Origin: Phycisphaerae bacterium
Lineage (GTDB): Bacteria > Planctomycetota > Phycisphaerae > UBA1845
Direction of reading: 5' to 3'
DNA length: 58,362 nucleotides
NCBI GenBank assembly: GCA_029260055.1
Contig: JAJDDX010000379.1
Span: 1 to 58,362, forward strand
Part shown: piece after piece, positions 43,821 to 51,479 of the stretch
How the letters are laid out: every line of letters begins with the position of its first letter
How positions within the stretch are numbered: position 1 is the stretch's first letter
The notes under the pieces: generated by a model
The model's database searches: none
What the model was told of the DNA's origin: nothing
Seen by the model: the letters and a program-made list of their open reading frames with translations, nothing else
Program-made: the position numbers and the translations under genes

Positions 43821-45167
43821 ATGTCCGACCTACTCGAACGTGTCTACCAGGCCTTCGACCCGGCCAAGCCAGCCACCGATGCTGACATCTATGTCAACCT
43901 GGACGAGGTTCGGGGGGAGGCTGATGTAGTCGAGAAGTTGGAGAAGCGAATTCGTCTGTCGGCGGGGACAACCTGCCAACTCCTCGCGGGCCATCGCGGT
44001 AGTGGCAAGACAACCGAATTGAAGAGACTCGAGCGCGTACTGTCTGCGGGCGACAAACGGTACTTCGTCGTCTTTGTTGAAAGCGCTGCCGACCTTGATC
44101 TGAACGACGTGGATTTCCCCGAGATCCTCATAGCGATCATGCAACGGCTCGCGATGGAACTCAAGGAACGAAAAGGCATCACGCTGAAACCTGGCTACTT
44201 CAGCGATCGGTTCGAGAAGCTCAAGAAGTTCTTCGGAACCGAGGTCGAATTCGACAAGCTCGATCTCGGCGCGTCGTTCTTGAAACTGTCCGCGACGATG
44301 AAGAGCAGTCCGGATGCGCGCGAAGAACTTCGCAAGCTACTCGAACCGGATACCAGTAACCTGCTTCATGCCGCCAATGACATACTTGGCGAGGCCATGC
44401 TTGCGCTCGGGAAGAAGGGCTACACAAACATCGTCATCCTCGTGGACGATCTCGACAAAATCGTCTTGCGGCCCCACAAGGATGCCGGTTGTTCCACGGC
44501 GGAGCATCTCTTTGCCAACAGGCACGCTCAACTCAAGGGATTCTCCTGCCACACCGTTTACACCGTGCCACTCGCCCTCGTGTACTCGACGCTGGGTGCG
44601 AAGATCGCGAGTTCATACGGAACTGAAACGCCGGTCGTACCGATGACGAAGATTCGGACACGCCCCCCCGGGAGTAAGGCGCACAAACCGGGGACCGACA
44701 GGTTCCGCGATATCATCGCTCATCGACTAAAACACGCCAAGACTCAGGAATCAGAGGTCTTCGGTAAGGGCGTCATCGATCGGCTTGTCGTAATGAGCGG
44801 GGGCCAGCCGCGCGAGTTGATGAAGCTCGTCCGAGATGCGCTCATCGGCGGTGCCCTGCCCGTACAGTCGGGAGCAGTGGCTCGTGTCGAGACGGAGGGA
44901 GCCCGAGCCTACGCGCGCCAGCTCACGGAAGAACAGACGAAGTTGCTCAGGCAGGTTGCCAAGTCGGGCAGGATTGTCCGCAACAAGGCTACTGACGAGA
45001 CCTTCCGCGAGTTACTGGACAGCCGAGCAGTTCTTCAGTACGTCAACGACACGGAGTGGTATGGAGTGAATCCGCTGATCGACATGCCGAAGGGCAGACC
45101 CAAGCCGAAAGCGAAGCCAAGACCGACAATAACGAAGAAGGTCAAAGCGAAGCGGAAGAGGAAATGA
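43821..45167 (+). CDS. STAND/AAA-like P-loop ATPase
   Basis: 448 residues. Walker A is GHRGSGKTTELKRL and Walker B is IVILVDDLDKIVLRPH. A later Arg/Pro-rich region (TKIRTRPPG) may hold the sensor, and SGGQPRELMKLVRDALIGG resembles the lid domain of Cdc6/STAND-type ATPases. A winged-helix-like segment (EEQTKLLRQVAKSGRIVRNK) follows, and the tail is a run of Lys/Arg/Pro (KGRPKPKAKPRPTITKK), suggesting nucleic acid or membrane contact. AGGAG precedes the ATG by seven bases. The stop overlaps the start of the TPR gene (ATGA). Pairs of this type occur in planctomycetes and other multicellular or complex bacteria and are suspected conflict or signalling systems; no function is proven here. Confidence 0.82.
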   Translation: MSDLLERVYQAFDPAKPATDADIYVNLDEVRGEADVVEKLEKRIRLSAGTTCQLLAGHRGSGKTTELKRLERVLSAGDKRYFVVFVESAADLDLNDVDFPEILIAIMQRLAMELKERKGITLKPGYFSDRFEKLKKFFGTEVEFDKLDLGASFLKLSATMKSSPDAREELRKLLEPDTSNLLHAANDILGEAMLALGKKGYTNIVILVDDLDKIVLRPHKDAGCSTAEHLFANRHAQLKGFSCHTVYTVPLALVYSTLGAKIASSYGTETPVVPMTKIRTRPPGSKAHKPGTDRFRDIIAHRLKHAKTQESEVFGKGVIDRLVVMSGGQPRELMKLVRDALIGGALPVQSGAVARVETEGARAYARQLTEEQTKLLRQVAKSGRIVRNKATDETFRELLDSRAVLQYVNDTEWYGVNPLIDMPKGRPKPKAKPRPTITKKVKAKRKRK

Positions 45168-46972
45168 CGAGCCACCCGCCAAGCCGGAATTCGTCCGACG
45201 AGCCGGGGCCGGCGGAGGACGTCTCGTCGCGCCCCGCCTATTCCCCCGAAACGGAGCGCCAGTCAGCCGAGTTCGCCGCCATGCGACGAATGCTCACGGC
45301 CTCGCGCGGCACATTCTCATTGAGTATCACCGTATGCAACAGCCCAGCTCTTCGTGACTATCTCGTCGACGGGCTACTCGAGGACGACCGCGATTACGTC
45401 CGGATCGTCCCGCCGAACGACACTGAGGGCGTGTTGGCTTTCGTTCAGGAAAGCCTTGGCTCGCGCACGCCGTCCGCACTCTTCATTGTTGACCTGGAGA
45501 AGTCGTTGCCGTCGGAGGGCCCGCGTCCAGCCATCAGATCGCTCAACGCCACGCGCGAGAAATGGCAGCAGTGCTTCTCTTGCCCGGTAGTCTTCTGGCT
45601 GCCCGAGTACGCAGTCAGGCTACTGGCGGTTGAGGCGAAAGATCTCTGGGCGTGGCGCAGTCACCAGTTCGAATTCGTCGCCGACACGGGCGAGCGAACG
45701 CCATCCGTAACTCAGGCGTTCGCGGGCGGGATCGACGCTGTTCTCAATCTTGACGCGGATCGGAAGCAATTCCGAGTTGCTGAACTTCGGGGCCGCATCA
45801 AGGCCGCAGGCAAAGAGCCCGCCCGAGAGCTAGTCCCGCACCTTACCAACTGGCTCAGGGAGTTGGGCGTCCTCCTCCACAGAACCGGGGAGTTGGACGA
45901 AGCCGAAGCCGTGTTCCGCCGGGGTCTGGAGCTTTCCCAGCAGTTCGGGCAAGTCGAAAACGTGGCTCGTCAGTGCTGTAACCTCGGGGCGATCCATAAA
46001 ACACACGGCGATCTCGATCGCGCCGAGGAGATGTTCCGAAAGGCGCTCGCCTTCGCAGAGAAGTCCGGACAGCAGGAGGTCATGGCAATCGTCTACGCCA
46101 ACCTCGGGACGATCTATGAAACACACGGCGATCTCGATCGTGCCGAGGAGATGTACCGCAAGGCGCTCCCCATTGGAGAGGAGCTCGGACGGCAGGACGT
46201 CGTGGCGAGCGCCGAGACCAACCTCGCGTTGATATACGTGACCCGCGGCGATCTCGATCGCGCCGAGCAGATGCTCCGCAATGCGCTCGCCATCAACGAG
46301 AGGCTCGGACGGCTCGAAGCGATGGCAGCCGACTACAGCAACCTCGGGGTGGTCTTTGACGTGCGCGGCGATCTTGATCGCGCCGAAGACATGCACCGTA
46401 AGTCGCTCGCCATCCACGAGAAACTCGGACTGCTCGAAGGCATGGCATCCGACTACGGAAACCTCGGGCTGATTTACGGAGCACGGACCGACCTCGACCG
46501 CGCCGAGGAGATGCACCGTAAGTCACTCGCCATTGAGGAGAGACTCGGCCGGCTGGAAGGCGTGGCAGCCGACTGCTGTAACCTCGGGCTGGTCTACAGG
46601 ATGGGCGGCGATCTAGATCGCGCCGAGGAGATGCATCGCAAGGCACTCGCCATCGAGAAAAGGATCGGTCGGCCGGAAGGCATGGCTGCCGCGTATGGCT
46701 ACCTCGGCCTGATCTTCCGCGAACGCGGCGATCTCGATCGCGCCGAAGAGATGCACCGCAAGTCGCTCGCCCTCGCCGAACAACTGGACTGGAAAGAAGG
46801 CGTTGGTAATCAGTACCGAAGCCTCGGGGCCGTCTTCAATGCTCGCGGCGACTCAGACGATGCACGCAAGCTCTGGACGAAAGCCCGCGACCTATACGCC
46901 CAAACCAGCATGCCGCACCTCGTTGAGGAAATACAGGCCCTGCTCGACGCCCTGCCGGATGAAGGTGATTGA
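45164..46972 (+). CDS. TPR protein with N-terminal inactive-NTPase-like domain
   Basis: 602 residues. After a disordered start, residues 36-175 form an alpha/beta region (FSLSITVCNSPALRDYLVDG, FIVDLEKSLPSEG, VVFWLPEYAVRLLAVEAKDL, WRSHQFEFVAD). It looks like a NTPase core without Walker A, comparable to the inactive STAND-like modules found next to active ATPases. Residues about 235-595 are nine TPR units of exactly 40 residues, for example YSNLGVVFDVRGDLDRAEDM. Seven of them are nearly identical at DNA level. The start overlaps the ATPase stop and GGAAGAGGAA lies just before it. The pairing suggests the ATPase senses or is held by this protein; partner and trigger are unknown. Confidence 0.82.
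   Translation: MTSHPPSRNSSDEPGPAEDVSSRPAYSPETERQSAEFAAMRRMLTASRGTFSLSITVCNSPALRDYLVDGLLEDDRDYVRIVPPNDTEGVLAFVQESLGSRTPSALFIVDLEKSLPSEGPRPAIRSLNATREKWQQCFSCPVVFWLPEYAVRLLAVEAKDLWAWRSHQFEFVADTGERTPSVTQAFAGGIDAVLNLDADRKQFRVAELRGRIKAAGKEPARELVPHLTNWLRELGVLLHRTGELDEAEAVFRRGLELSQQFGQVENVARQCCNLGAIHKTHGDLDRAEEMFRKALAFAEKSGQQEVMAIVYANLGTIYETHGDLDRAEEMYRKALPIGEELGRQDVVASAETNLALIYVTRGDLDRAEQMLRNALAINERLGRLEAMAADYSNLGVVFDVRGDLDRAEDMHRKSLAIHEKLGLLEGMASDYGNLGLIYGARTDLDRAEEMHRKSLAIEERLGRLEGVAADCCNLGLVYRMGGDLDRAEEMHRKALAIEKRIGRPEGMAAAYGYLGLIFRERGDLDRAEEMHRKSLALAEQLDWKEGVGNQYRSLGAVFNARGDSDDARKLWTKARDLYAQTSMPHLVEEIQALLDALPDEGD
45975..46860 (+). repeat. 120-bp coding tandem repeat (TPR units)
   Basis: The motif GGCGATCTCGATCGCGCCGA and close variants recur with a strict 120-bp period, followed by GAGATG- or GACATG-type sequence at about 46029, 46149, 46269, 46389, 46509, 46629 and 46749. 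Conservation includes silent positions, so the array has been recently duplicated or homogenised. It is part of the TPR coding frame, not a CRISPR array. Confidence 0.9.
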
Positions 46973-47102
46973 TCCCGCCGCGCCGCGCGCAACAGCGAGC
47001 CGGTTGCAGACCGTCCCTCCAACGAAGACTTCACAAACTCACTCGAATTCGGTAACCATCACACAGAAGTGTCGAACGCGCGGCTCAGGGTCTCTATTGT
47101 GG

Positions 47103-47471
47103 CTAGCCGCCGCCCATGCTTGTTTTCGATACGCGTTGGGCTGAGCCTTCTACTGCCAGGCCTGTGGCTCCGTCTATGCTCACGGGGACCTGGTCGAGGC
47201 GCAACTTCATGACGCGGCCCACTTTGAACTTCACGGTGCGCTTGCAGGGCACCATGACCTTCGCCATCGTCTTGGGGTTCTGAGCCTGGCGGGCGGCTCG
47301 TATCTTGCTCTCGAACACCCCGAAATCGCGAAACTCGAGCCGGTTGCCCTGCGCGAGTTCCTCGACGATCGAATCGAGAAAGGCCTGAATGACCCGCTTG
47401 GCAAGGACCCGCTTGCAGCCCTGCTCATCCGCGATCCGGTCGATAAGTTCTTTTTTGGTTACTGTCGCCAT
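47103..47471 (-). CDS. HU/IHF family DNA-binding protein with C-terminal extension
   Basis: 122 residues. The first 90 follow the HU/IHF fold: VTKKELIDRIADEQGCKRVL, VIQAFLDSIVEELAQGNRLE, FRDFGVFESKIRAARQAQNP and VPCKRTVKFKVGRVMK. The arm motif RxARxxxNPxT is present as RAARQAQNPKT, normal for HU. About 30 further residues (DQVPVSIDGATGLAVEGSAQ onward) are not part of the fold and resemble no domain I know. The ATG at 47471 is preferred over 47501. It converges with the TPR gene. HU-like proteins shape nucleoid DNA and assist recombination or regulation. Confidence 0.88.
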   Translation of the reverse strand: MATVTKKELIDRIADEQGCKRVLAKRVIQAFLDSIVEELAQGNRLEFRDFGVFESKIRAARQAQNPKTMAKVMVPCKRTVKFKVGRVMKLRLDQVPVSIDGATGLAVEGSAQRVSKTSMGGG

Positions 47472-47741
47472 CAAGCCACTCGAAAATGTGCGTCCGAACA
47501 ACAGGACCGCCTACCGCGTGCCACAGCCGATGTCGGGCCTGGATGATACGATCTATCCGCCCGGTGTCACCAGCGGTTGGAGTTCAGTACTAGGCACGCG
47601 ATACGTCAACGCGGCTGAACGTCCAATGAACGTAAGTCATCGTACAGCAAAGAGTTCCCGTCATCAAGGCTTTGTTTTCGGACCTGTGGAATCTGCTGGA
47701 GAAGGGAATGTCGCACGGGGAATCGCGGGGCCGGCCGGCTC

Positions 47742-48056
47742 CTAGCGGGTGCCGCGCCCGGTACGGGTCTGCTCGAATCGGCGGTAGAGGAAGTCGTCCG
47801 AATGACCGAAACGACCCTGGCGATCGATGACCGTCTCGCGGAATTCGATCTGTTCCGTGGAGAGTTGATAGGCACCCGTAGACGGCCAACTGGAGCGATT
47901 CGAGAAACCGTCAACCGACATATTCCACTGCGAATTGAACACGAGGTTGCCGCACACCGTCCCGTTGACCGGGTAGCGACGCACCCTCTGGGCGCAGCCG
48001 ACGGTCACCAGTGTCAGGCCGATAGCGACGATCAAGATTCCTGATCTGCGCACCAC
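47742..48056 (-). CDS. Small predicted lipoprotein
   Basis: 104 residues. A hydrophobic start (SGILIVAIGLTLVTVGCAQR) ends in a lipobox-like TVGC. The rest (RRYPVNGTVCGNLVFNSQWN, then SNRSSWPSTGAYQLSTEQIE) shows no recognised domain. The GTG at 48056 is chosen because AAGGAG precedes it by six bases; a second GTG follows at 48053. It diverges from pepA. Probably an envelope-exposed small protein; no function assigned. Confidence 0.65.
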   Translation of the reverse strand: MVRRSGILIVAIGLTLVTVGCAQRVRRYPVNGTVCGNLVFNSQWNMSVDGFSNRSSWPSTGAYQLSTEQIEFRETVIDRQGRFGHSDDFLYRRFEQTRTGRGTR

Positions 48057-48393
48057 GAAGCGCTCCTTTCCCGAACCCCCAAGCACCTTACCTTCCCACC
48101 ACTTGGCATTCCGATAGCTCCGGTCAACGAGGCGGTCCTGTAATAGGCGCCTGTGCTTCGCGGATCGTGGCCGTACGGTTCCGGCGGCGCCGCATGTTCC
48201 GGTAGCGCCTTTCGGGCGGACTTGCCCGGCGTGTTGTCGGCATGCGACAGGCGGGACCGGTCGTGCTGTGATCGTCGCTGCGCCACGGGGGCGGTCGGCC
48301 ACGGTTGCGGGGGCTTGGTGTGCGCCTACGATGGCCCGCGGCGAACGAGTCCACGTGTGTGACCTGATTCAAGTGTGCAAGGAGGTAGCCGCC
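48057..48393. other. Divergent spacer before pepA
   Basis: The plus-strand frame that continues into pepA is open upstream (from 48268), but the good ribosome binding site AAGGAGG sits just before 48394, so this stretch is treated as non-coding. No promoter pair is convincing. Confidence 0.4.
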
Positions 48394-49824
48394 GTGAAGA
48401 TCGAGCTTGCGAGCGCCCGACGCGCGACCGTCGATGTCGCGATCGATTTGGAATTCGCACCTGATAAACCGACGCCGGGCGGCGTGGGCAAGTCAGTCGG
48501 TGAGCTGCGCGTAGTCGAACGACGATCGACCCGAAAACCGCACGTCGGCGTGGCGCTGACGGTATCACTCGGAGCCAGGGACGACTGCACGCCCGAGACG
48601 ATACGTCGCGCGGGAGGCACGGTGGCGCGCTGGCTATCGACGCACCAGGCGCGCCGCGGAAGCGCGGATGTCTCCGCACTCGACAGCCTGGATTTCGACG
48701 GCGCCGCTAACGCATTCTGCGAGGGCCTCGCACTCGGCGCGTTTCGCTTCGATAGGCACAAGACAAAACGTAAGCCCGCCTCCGGCTTGACCGTCGACAT
48801 CGTCCCCGGGCGCCAGACACGGCTTACCGCCGCCGCCGTGAAGCGTGCCGCGGCGCTCGCCGAGTCGGTCAACCTTGCTCGCGAATGGGGCCACGAACCG
48901 CCCAACGTGGTCAACCCGGTGTCGCTGGCGGCACGTATCGTGCGGCTAGCCCGCGCGAGCAAGCTGAAGTGCAAGGTGCTGGATCACAGACAACTCGCTC
49001 GCATGAACGCGAACGCGATTCTTCAGGTCGGCGTGGCAAGCAAGACCCCCTCCCGACTGATCGTCCTCGAGTACCCCGGCACTACCAAGGCCCGAAACGC
49101 CAAGCCGGTCGTGTTGGTCGGCAAGGCGATCACGTTCGATACCGGCGGCTACTCGCTCAAGGACAAGAACGGCATCGTCGGGATGAAGTACGACAAGTGC
49201 GGCGGCATGGCTGTGATCGGCGCGTTGAAGGCGGCTGCGGCACTGAAGGTGAAGACGCCGGTCGTCGGCATCATCGCCGCGGCAGAGAACATGATCTCGG
49301 GCGAGGCGTATAGGCCCAACGACATCGTCAAGACGATGAGCGGCAAGACGGTCGAGATCATCAGTACCGACGCCGAAGGGCGGATGGTCCTGGCGGACGC
49401 CTTGACGTACGCCCAGAAGCACTACAAGGCGCGTGCGGTCATCGACCTTGCCACGTTGACCGGCGGCGTGGTCGTGGCATTGGGGTCGACGCGTGCGGGG
49501 CTCTTCTCCAACAACGACGCGCTGGCGGATCGTCTCTTCGCCTCCGGCGAGCGAGCCCATGAGCGGCTGTGGCGTCTTCCGTTGGATGACGAATACTTGG
49601 ATTTGATCAAGGGCGACGACAGCGACCTGAAGAACTCCGGCGGTCGCCATGCTCATCCGATCATCGGCGGGATCTTCCTCAAGCAGTTCATCGAGGGAAA
49701 GACACCGTGGGCGCATCTCGACATCGCGGGCGTGGGCGATACGGAAAAAGACCTGCCCTACTGCCCGAAGGGCGCGACCGGATTCGGTGTCAGGCTCCTG
49801 ATCGACTATCTTGCTGGTCTTTGA
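48394..49824 (+). CDS. pepA: Leucyl aminopeptidase (M17 family)
   Basis: Cytosolic metallo-aminopeptidase of 476 residues that removes N-terminal Leu and related residues. The catalytic domain has VGKAITFDTGGYSLK and STDAEGRMVLADALTYA, the two signature segments with metal-binding Asp and Glu and catalytic Arg. GMKYDKCGGMAVIGA aligns with the MKxDMgGA motif, with Lys in place of the usual Met. The N-terminal domain (LGARDDCTPETIRRAGGTVA) is normal for the family. The GTG at 48394 has AAGGAGG eight bases upstream. It is followed 40 bp later by rmuC on the same strand. Bacterial PepA can also bind DNA in some species; nothing here shows that. Confidence 0.92.
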   Translation: MKIELASARRATVDVAIDLEFAPDKPTPGGVGKSVGELRVVERRSTRKPHVGVALTVSLGARDDCTPETIRRAGGTVARWLSTHQARRGSADVSALDSLDFDGAANAFCEGLALGAFRFDRHKTKRKPASGLTVDIVPGRQTRLTAAAVKRAAALAESVNLAREWGHEPPNVVNPVSLAARIVRLARASKLKCKVLDHRQLARMNANAILQVGVASKTPSRLIVLEYPGTTKARNAKPVVLVGKAITFDTGGYSLKDKNGIVGMKYDKCGGMAVIGALKAAAALKVKTPVVGIIAAAENMISGEAYRPNDIVKTMSGKTVEIISTDAEGRMVLADALTYAQKHYKARAVIDLATLTGGVVVALGSTRAGLFSNNDALADRLFASGERAHERLWRLPLDDEYLDLIKGDDSDLKNSGGRHAHPIIGGIFLKQFIEGKTPWAHLDIAGVGDTEKDLPYCPKGATGFGVRLLIDYLAGL

Positions 49825-49864
49825 CGCCACCGGGGGCGCACCTCGGTAGGCCGGGCGGAGTGGT

Positions 49865-51082
49865 ATGACCGAAGCTGTATATGGATTGGTCGGCGTGGTG
49901 CTCGGCGCAGCTATCGGCGTCGCGCTGGTGCTACTCAGGCGCCGGGCCGAGCGCGAGCTTGCCCAGCGTCTGCTCGACGACATGCAGAAGGGCAAAGCCG
50001 ATGAACTGGCTTCGATGCTCGAGCAGGTCAAGGCAGCCTTCGGCGCCTTGTCGCGTGACGCTCTTTCCGCCAACACCGATGACTTCCTGAAGCTGGCCAA
50101 GACCAAGTTCGAGCAACAGACCACACAGGCCGATCAGACGCTTGAAACCAAGAAGAAGCTCATCGACGCCCGCCTGGAGGATGTGGCCAAGCGGTTGACC
50201 GAGTTCAACGGCCTGGTTCAGCAGATCGAGAAACAGCGAGCCGAGACTCACGGCAACCTTCGCGGCCAACTCGAAAAGGCCACACAAGCGACGAACCGAC
50301 TCCACGAAACGACGGGGCAGCTCCGCGAGGCGCTGGCGAGCCCGAAGCGCCGAGGGCAATGGGGCGAACGGATGGCCGAAGATGTCCTGCGGCTCGCCGG
50401 CTTTGTCGAGGATGTCAACTACCGCAAACAGAAGAAGTTATCCGAGGGAGGCATTCCGGACTTCACGTTCATGCTACCCGACAATCAGTGCGTCCATATG
50501 GATGTGAAGTTCCCACTCGACAACTATTTGAAGGTGCTCGAAGCGCCGGACGACGCGGCCCGCACCGCCTCGACCCAGGCGTTCCTGCGCGACGTGCGAA
50601 CGATGATCAAGGGACTCACGACGCGTGCCTACATCGACCCGGCCGCCGGAACCGTCGACTACGTCCTGGTCTTCATTCCCAACGAACAGGTCTACGGATT
50701 CATCCACGAGCATGACGGCACGTTGCTCGATGACGCACTTCGGATGAAGGTCGTGCTTTGTTCGCCGCTCACGCTGTACGCCATCCTCGCCGTCATCCGG
50801 CAATCGGTGGACAACTTCCGTCTTCAGCGAGCATCGACGGACATCCTGAACCTGCTGGCTGAGTTCAAGAAACAGTGGTCCAAGTATGTCGACGGCATGG
50901 ACAAGATGGGCGACAAGCTCGACGCAGCCGTCAAAGAGTATCAAACCCTCGTCGGTACGCGCACACGCCAGCTCGAACGCCAGCTCGATAAGATCGACGA
51001 TTTGCGCGAGGCCAGTGTGGAACAGGCGGCCGCACTGCTGCCGGATGCCGCGAGACCGACAGGGCAAGGCAGCGCGGAGTGA
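49865..51082 (+). CDS. rmuC: DNA recombination protein RmuC
   Basis: 405 residues, normal length. An N-terminal membrane helix (AVYGLVGVVLGAAIGVALVL) is followed by a long coiled coil at about residues 25-165 and the PD-(D/E)XK nuclease-like domain. GQWGERMAEDVLRLAGFVED, GGIPDFTFMLPDNQ, VHMDVKFPLDNYLKVL and VDYVLVFIPNEQVYGFIHE are typical. RmuC restrains inversions at short repeats in Escherichia coli and is widespread. GGAG lies close before the ATG. It follows pepA and precedes the promoter of the methionine operon. Confidence 0.93.
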   Translation: MTEAVYGLVGVVLGAAIGVALVLLRRRAERELAQRLLDDMQKGKADELASMLEQVKAAFGALSRDALSANTDDFLKLAKTKFEQQTTQADQTLETKKKLIDARLEDVAKRLTEFNGLVQQIEKQRAETHGNLRGQLEKATQATNRLHETTGQLREALASPKRRGQWGERMAEDVLRLAGFVEDVNYRKQKKLSEGGIPDFTFMLPDNQCVHMDVKFPLDNYLKVLEAPDDAARTASTQAFLRDVRTMIKGLTTRAYIDPAAGTVDYVLVFIPNEQVYGFIHEHDGTLLDDALRMKVVLCSPLTLYAILAVIRQSVDNFRLQRASTDILNLLAEFKKQWSKYVDGMDKMGDKLDAAVKEYQTLVGTRTRQLERQLDKIDDLREASVEQAAALLPDAARPTGQGSAE

Positions 51083-51144
51083 GCGGACGGCCTCACTTGT
51101 TCGAGCAGCGCCCAAGCCCTTTCTTGTATTCCACCATGCAACTC

Positions 51145-51172
51145 TTGACGATAGAGAACTTGCCCGTATAGT
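51145..51172 (+). promoter_or_regulatory. Sigma70 promoter of the methionine operon
   Basis: TTGACG (51145-51150) and TATAGT (51167-51172) are 16 bases apart, each one base or so from consensus. The start of transcription would be near 51179, just before the 5' hairpin and the riboswitch. Confidence 0.7.
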
Positions 51173-51178
51173 GCGTCT

Positions 51179-51197
51179 AACACTCATTGGGAGTGTT
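51179..51197 (+). other. 5' hairpin preceding the riboswitch
   Basis: AACACTC (51179-51185) pairs perfectly with GAGTGTT (51191-51197) around ATTGG and is followed by TT. It lies at the expected 5' end of the leader transcript. It could stabilise the RNA or terminate rmuC transcription. Confidence 0.5.
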
Positions 51198-51200
51198 TTG

Positions 51201-51302
51201 CTTTATCCAGAGTAGCCGAGGGTTCAGGCCCAACGACGCTACAGCAACCTGGCTGACCGCCAAGGTGCTACTTCCTGCCCGGCAAGTCCGGGGAAGATAA
51301 AG
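51201..51302 (+). promoter_or_regulatory. SAM-I (S-box) riboswitch
   Basis: Conserved S-box elements are present in order. P1 is CTTTATC (51201-51207) pairing with GATAAAG (51296-51302). Then come the kink-turn region AGAGTAGCCGAGGG, the GGCCC segment, CAGCAACCTGG, and CCAAGGTGCTACTTCC, before GGGAAGATAA closes. This class binds S-adenosylmethionine and controls methionine and cysteine genes, in keeping with the aspartokinase and cystathionine gamma-synthase genes downstream. The 3' strand of P1 runs into AAGGAG, the ribosome binding site of a tiny ORF, so SAM binding could block its translation. Confidence 0.93.
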
Positions 51303-51311
51303 GAGACGATC

Positions 51312-51341
51312 ATGACTATGCTCATGCCCAGCGGCGCGTAG
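51312..51341 (+). CDS. Met-rich leader peptide (MTMLMPSGA)
   Basis: A nine-codon ORF reading MTMLMPSGA with three Met. It starts seven bases after AAAGGAG, whose AAAG belongs to P1 of the SAM riboswitch. It ends at TAG (51339-51341) inside a small hairpin GGCGC-GTAG-GCGCC (51333-51346). The peptide itself probably has no function; its translation may report SAM and charged tRNA-Met and influence folding of the downstream leader. It is too short for gene finders and rests on the strong ribosome binding site and position. Confidence 0.55.
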   Translation: MTMLMPSGA

Positions 51342-51391
51342 GCGCCAACCACACGAAAACTAGTCGGATTCGCTTAGCGAAAGCTCGCTTC

Positions 51392-51420
51392 GCGCGCTGA
51401 GGGATAGTCCCGCCGCGCGC
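51392..51420 (+). terminator. Possible attenuator hairpin in the methionine leader
   Basis: GCGCGC (51392-51397) pairs with GCGCGC (51415-51420), and inside it GGGA (51401-51404) pairs with TCCC (51408-51411). The sequence GGACTCTTCATT follows, only partly T-rich. A competing stem AGCGA/TCGCT lies at 51376-51389. The arrangement allows alternative folds between the leader peptide and the aspartokinase start, but intrinsic termination is not certain. Confidence 0.35.
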
Positions 51421-51479
51421 GGACTCTTCATTCACGAACGCGTTCCAGGCACGACACGCGCCGCGCGGAGCGTGCGCGC

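Noticed and set aside
45975-46860. CRISPR array
   Set aside because: The 120-bp units are in frame and encode TPR motifs; there are no unrelated spacers and no cas genes.
48946-50124. A 392-codon minus-strand open frame
   Set aside because: It lies opposite pepA and rmuC, both well supported by motifs, and has no recognisable sequence of its own.
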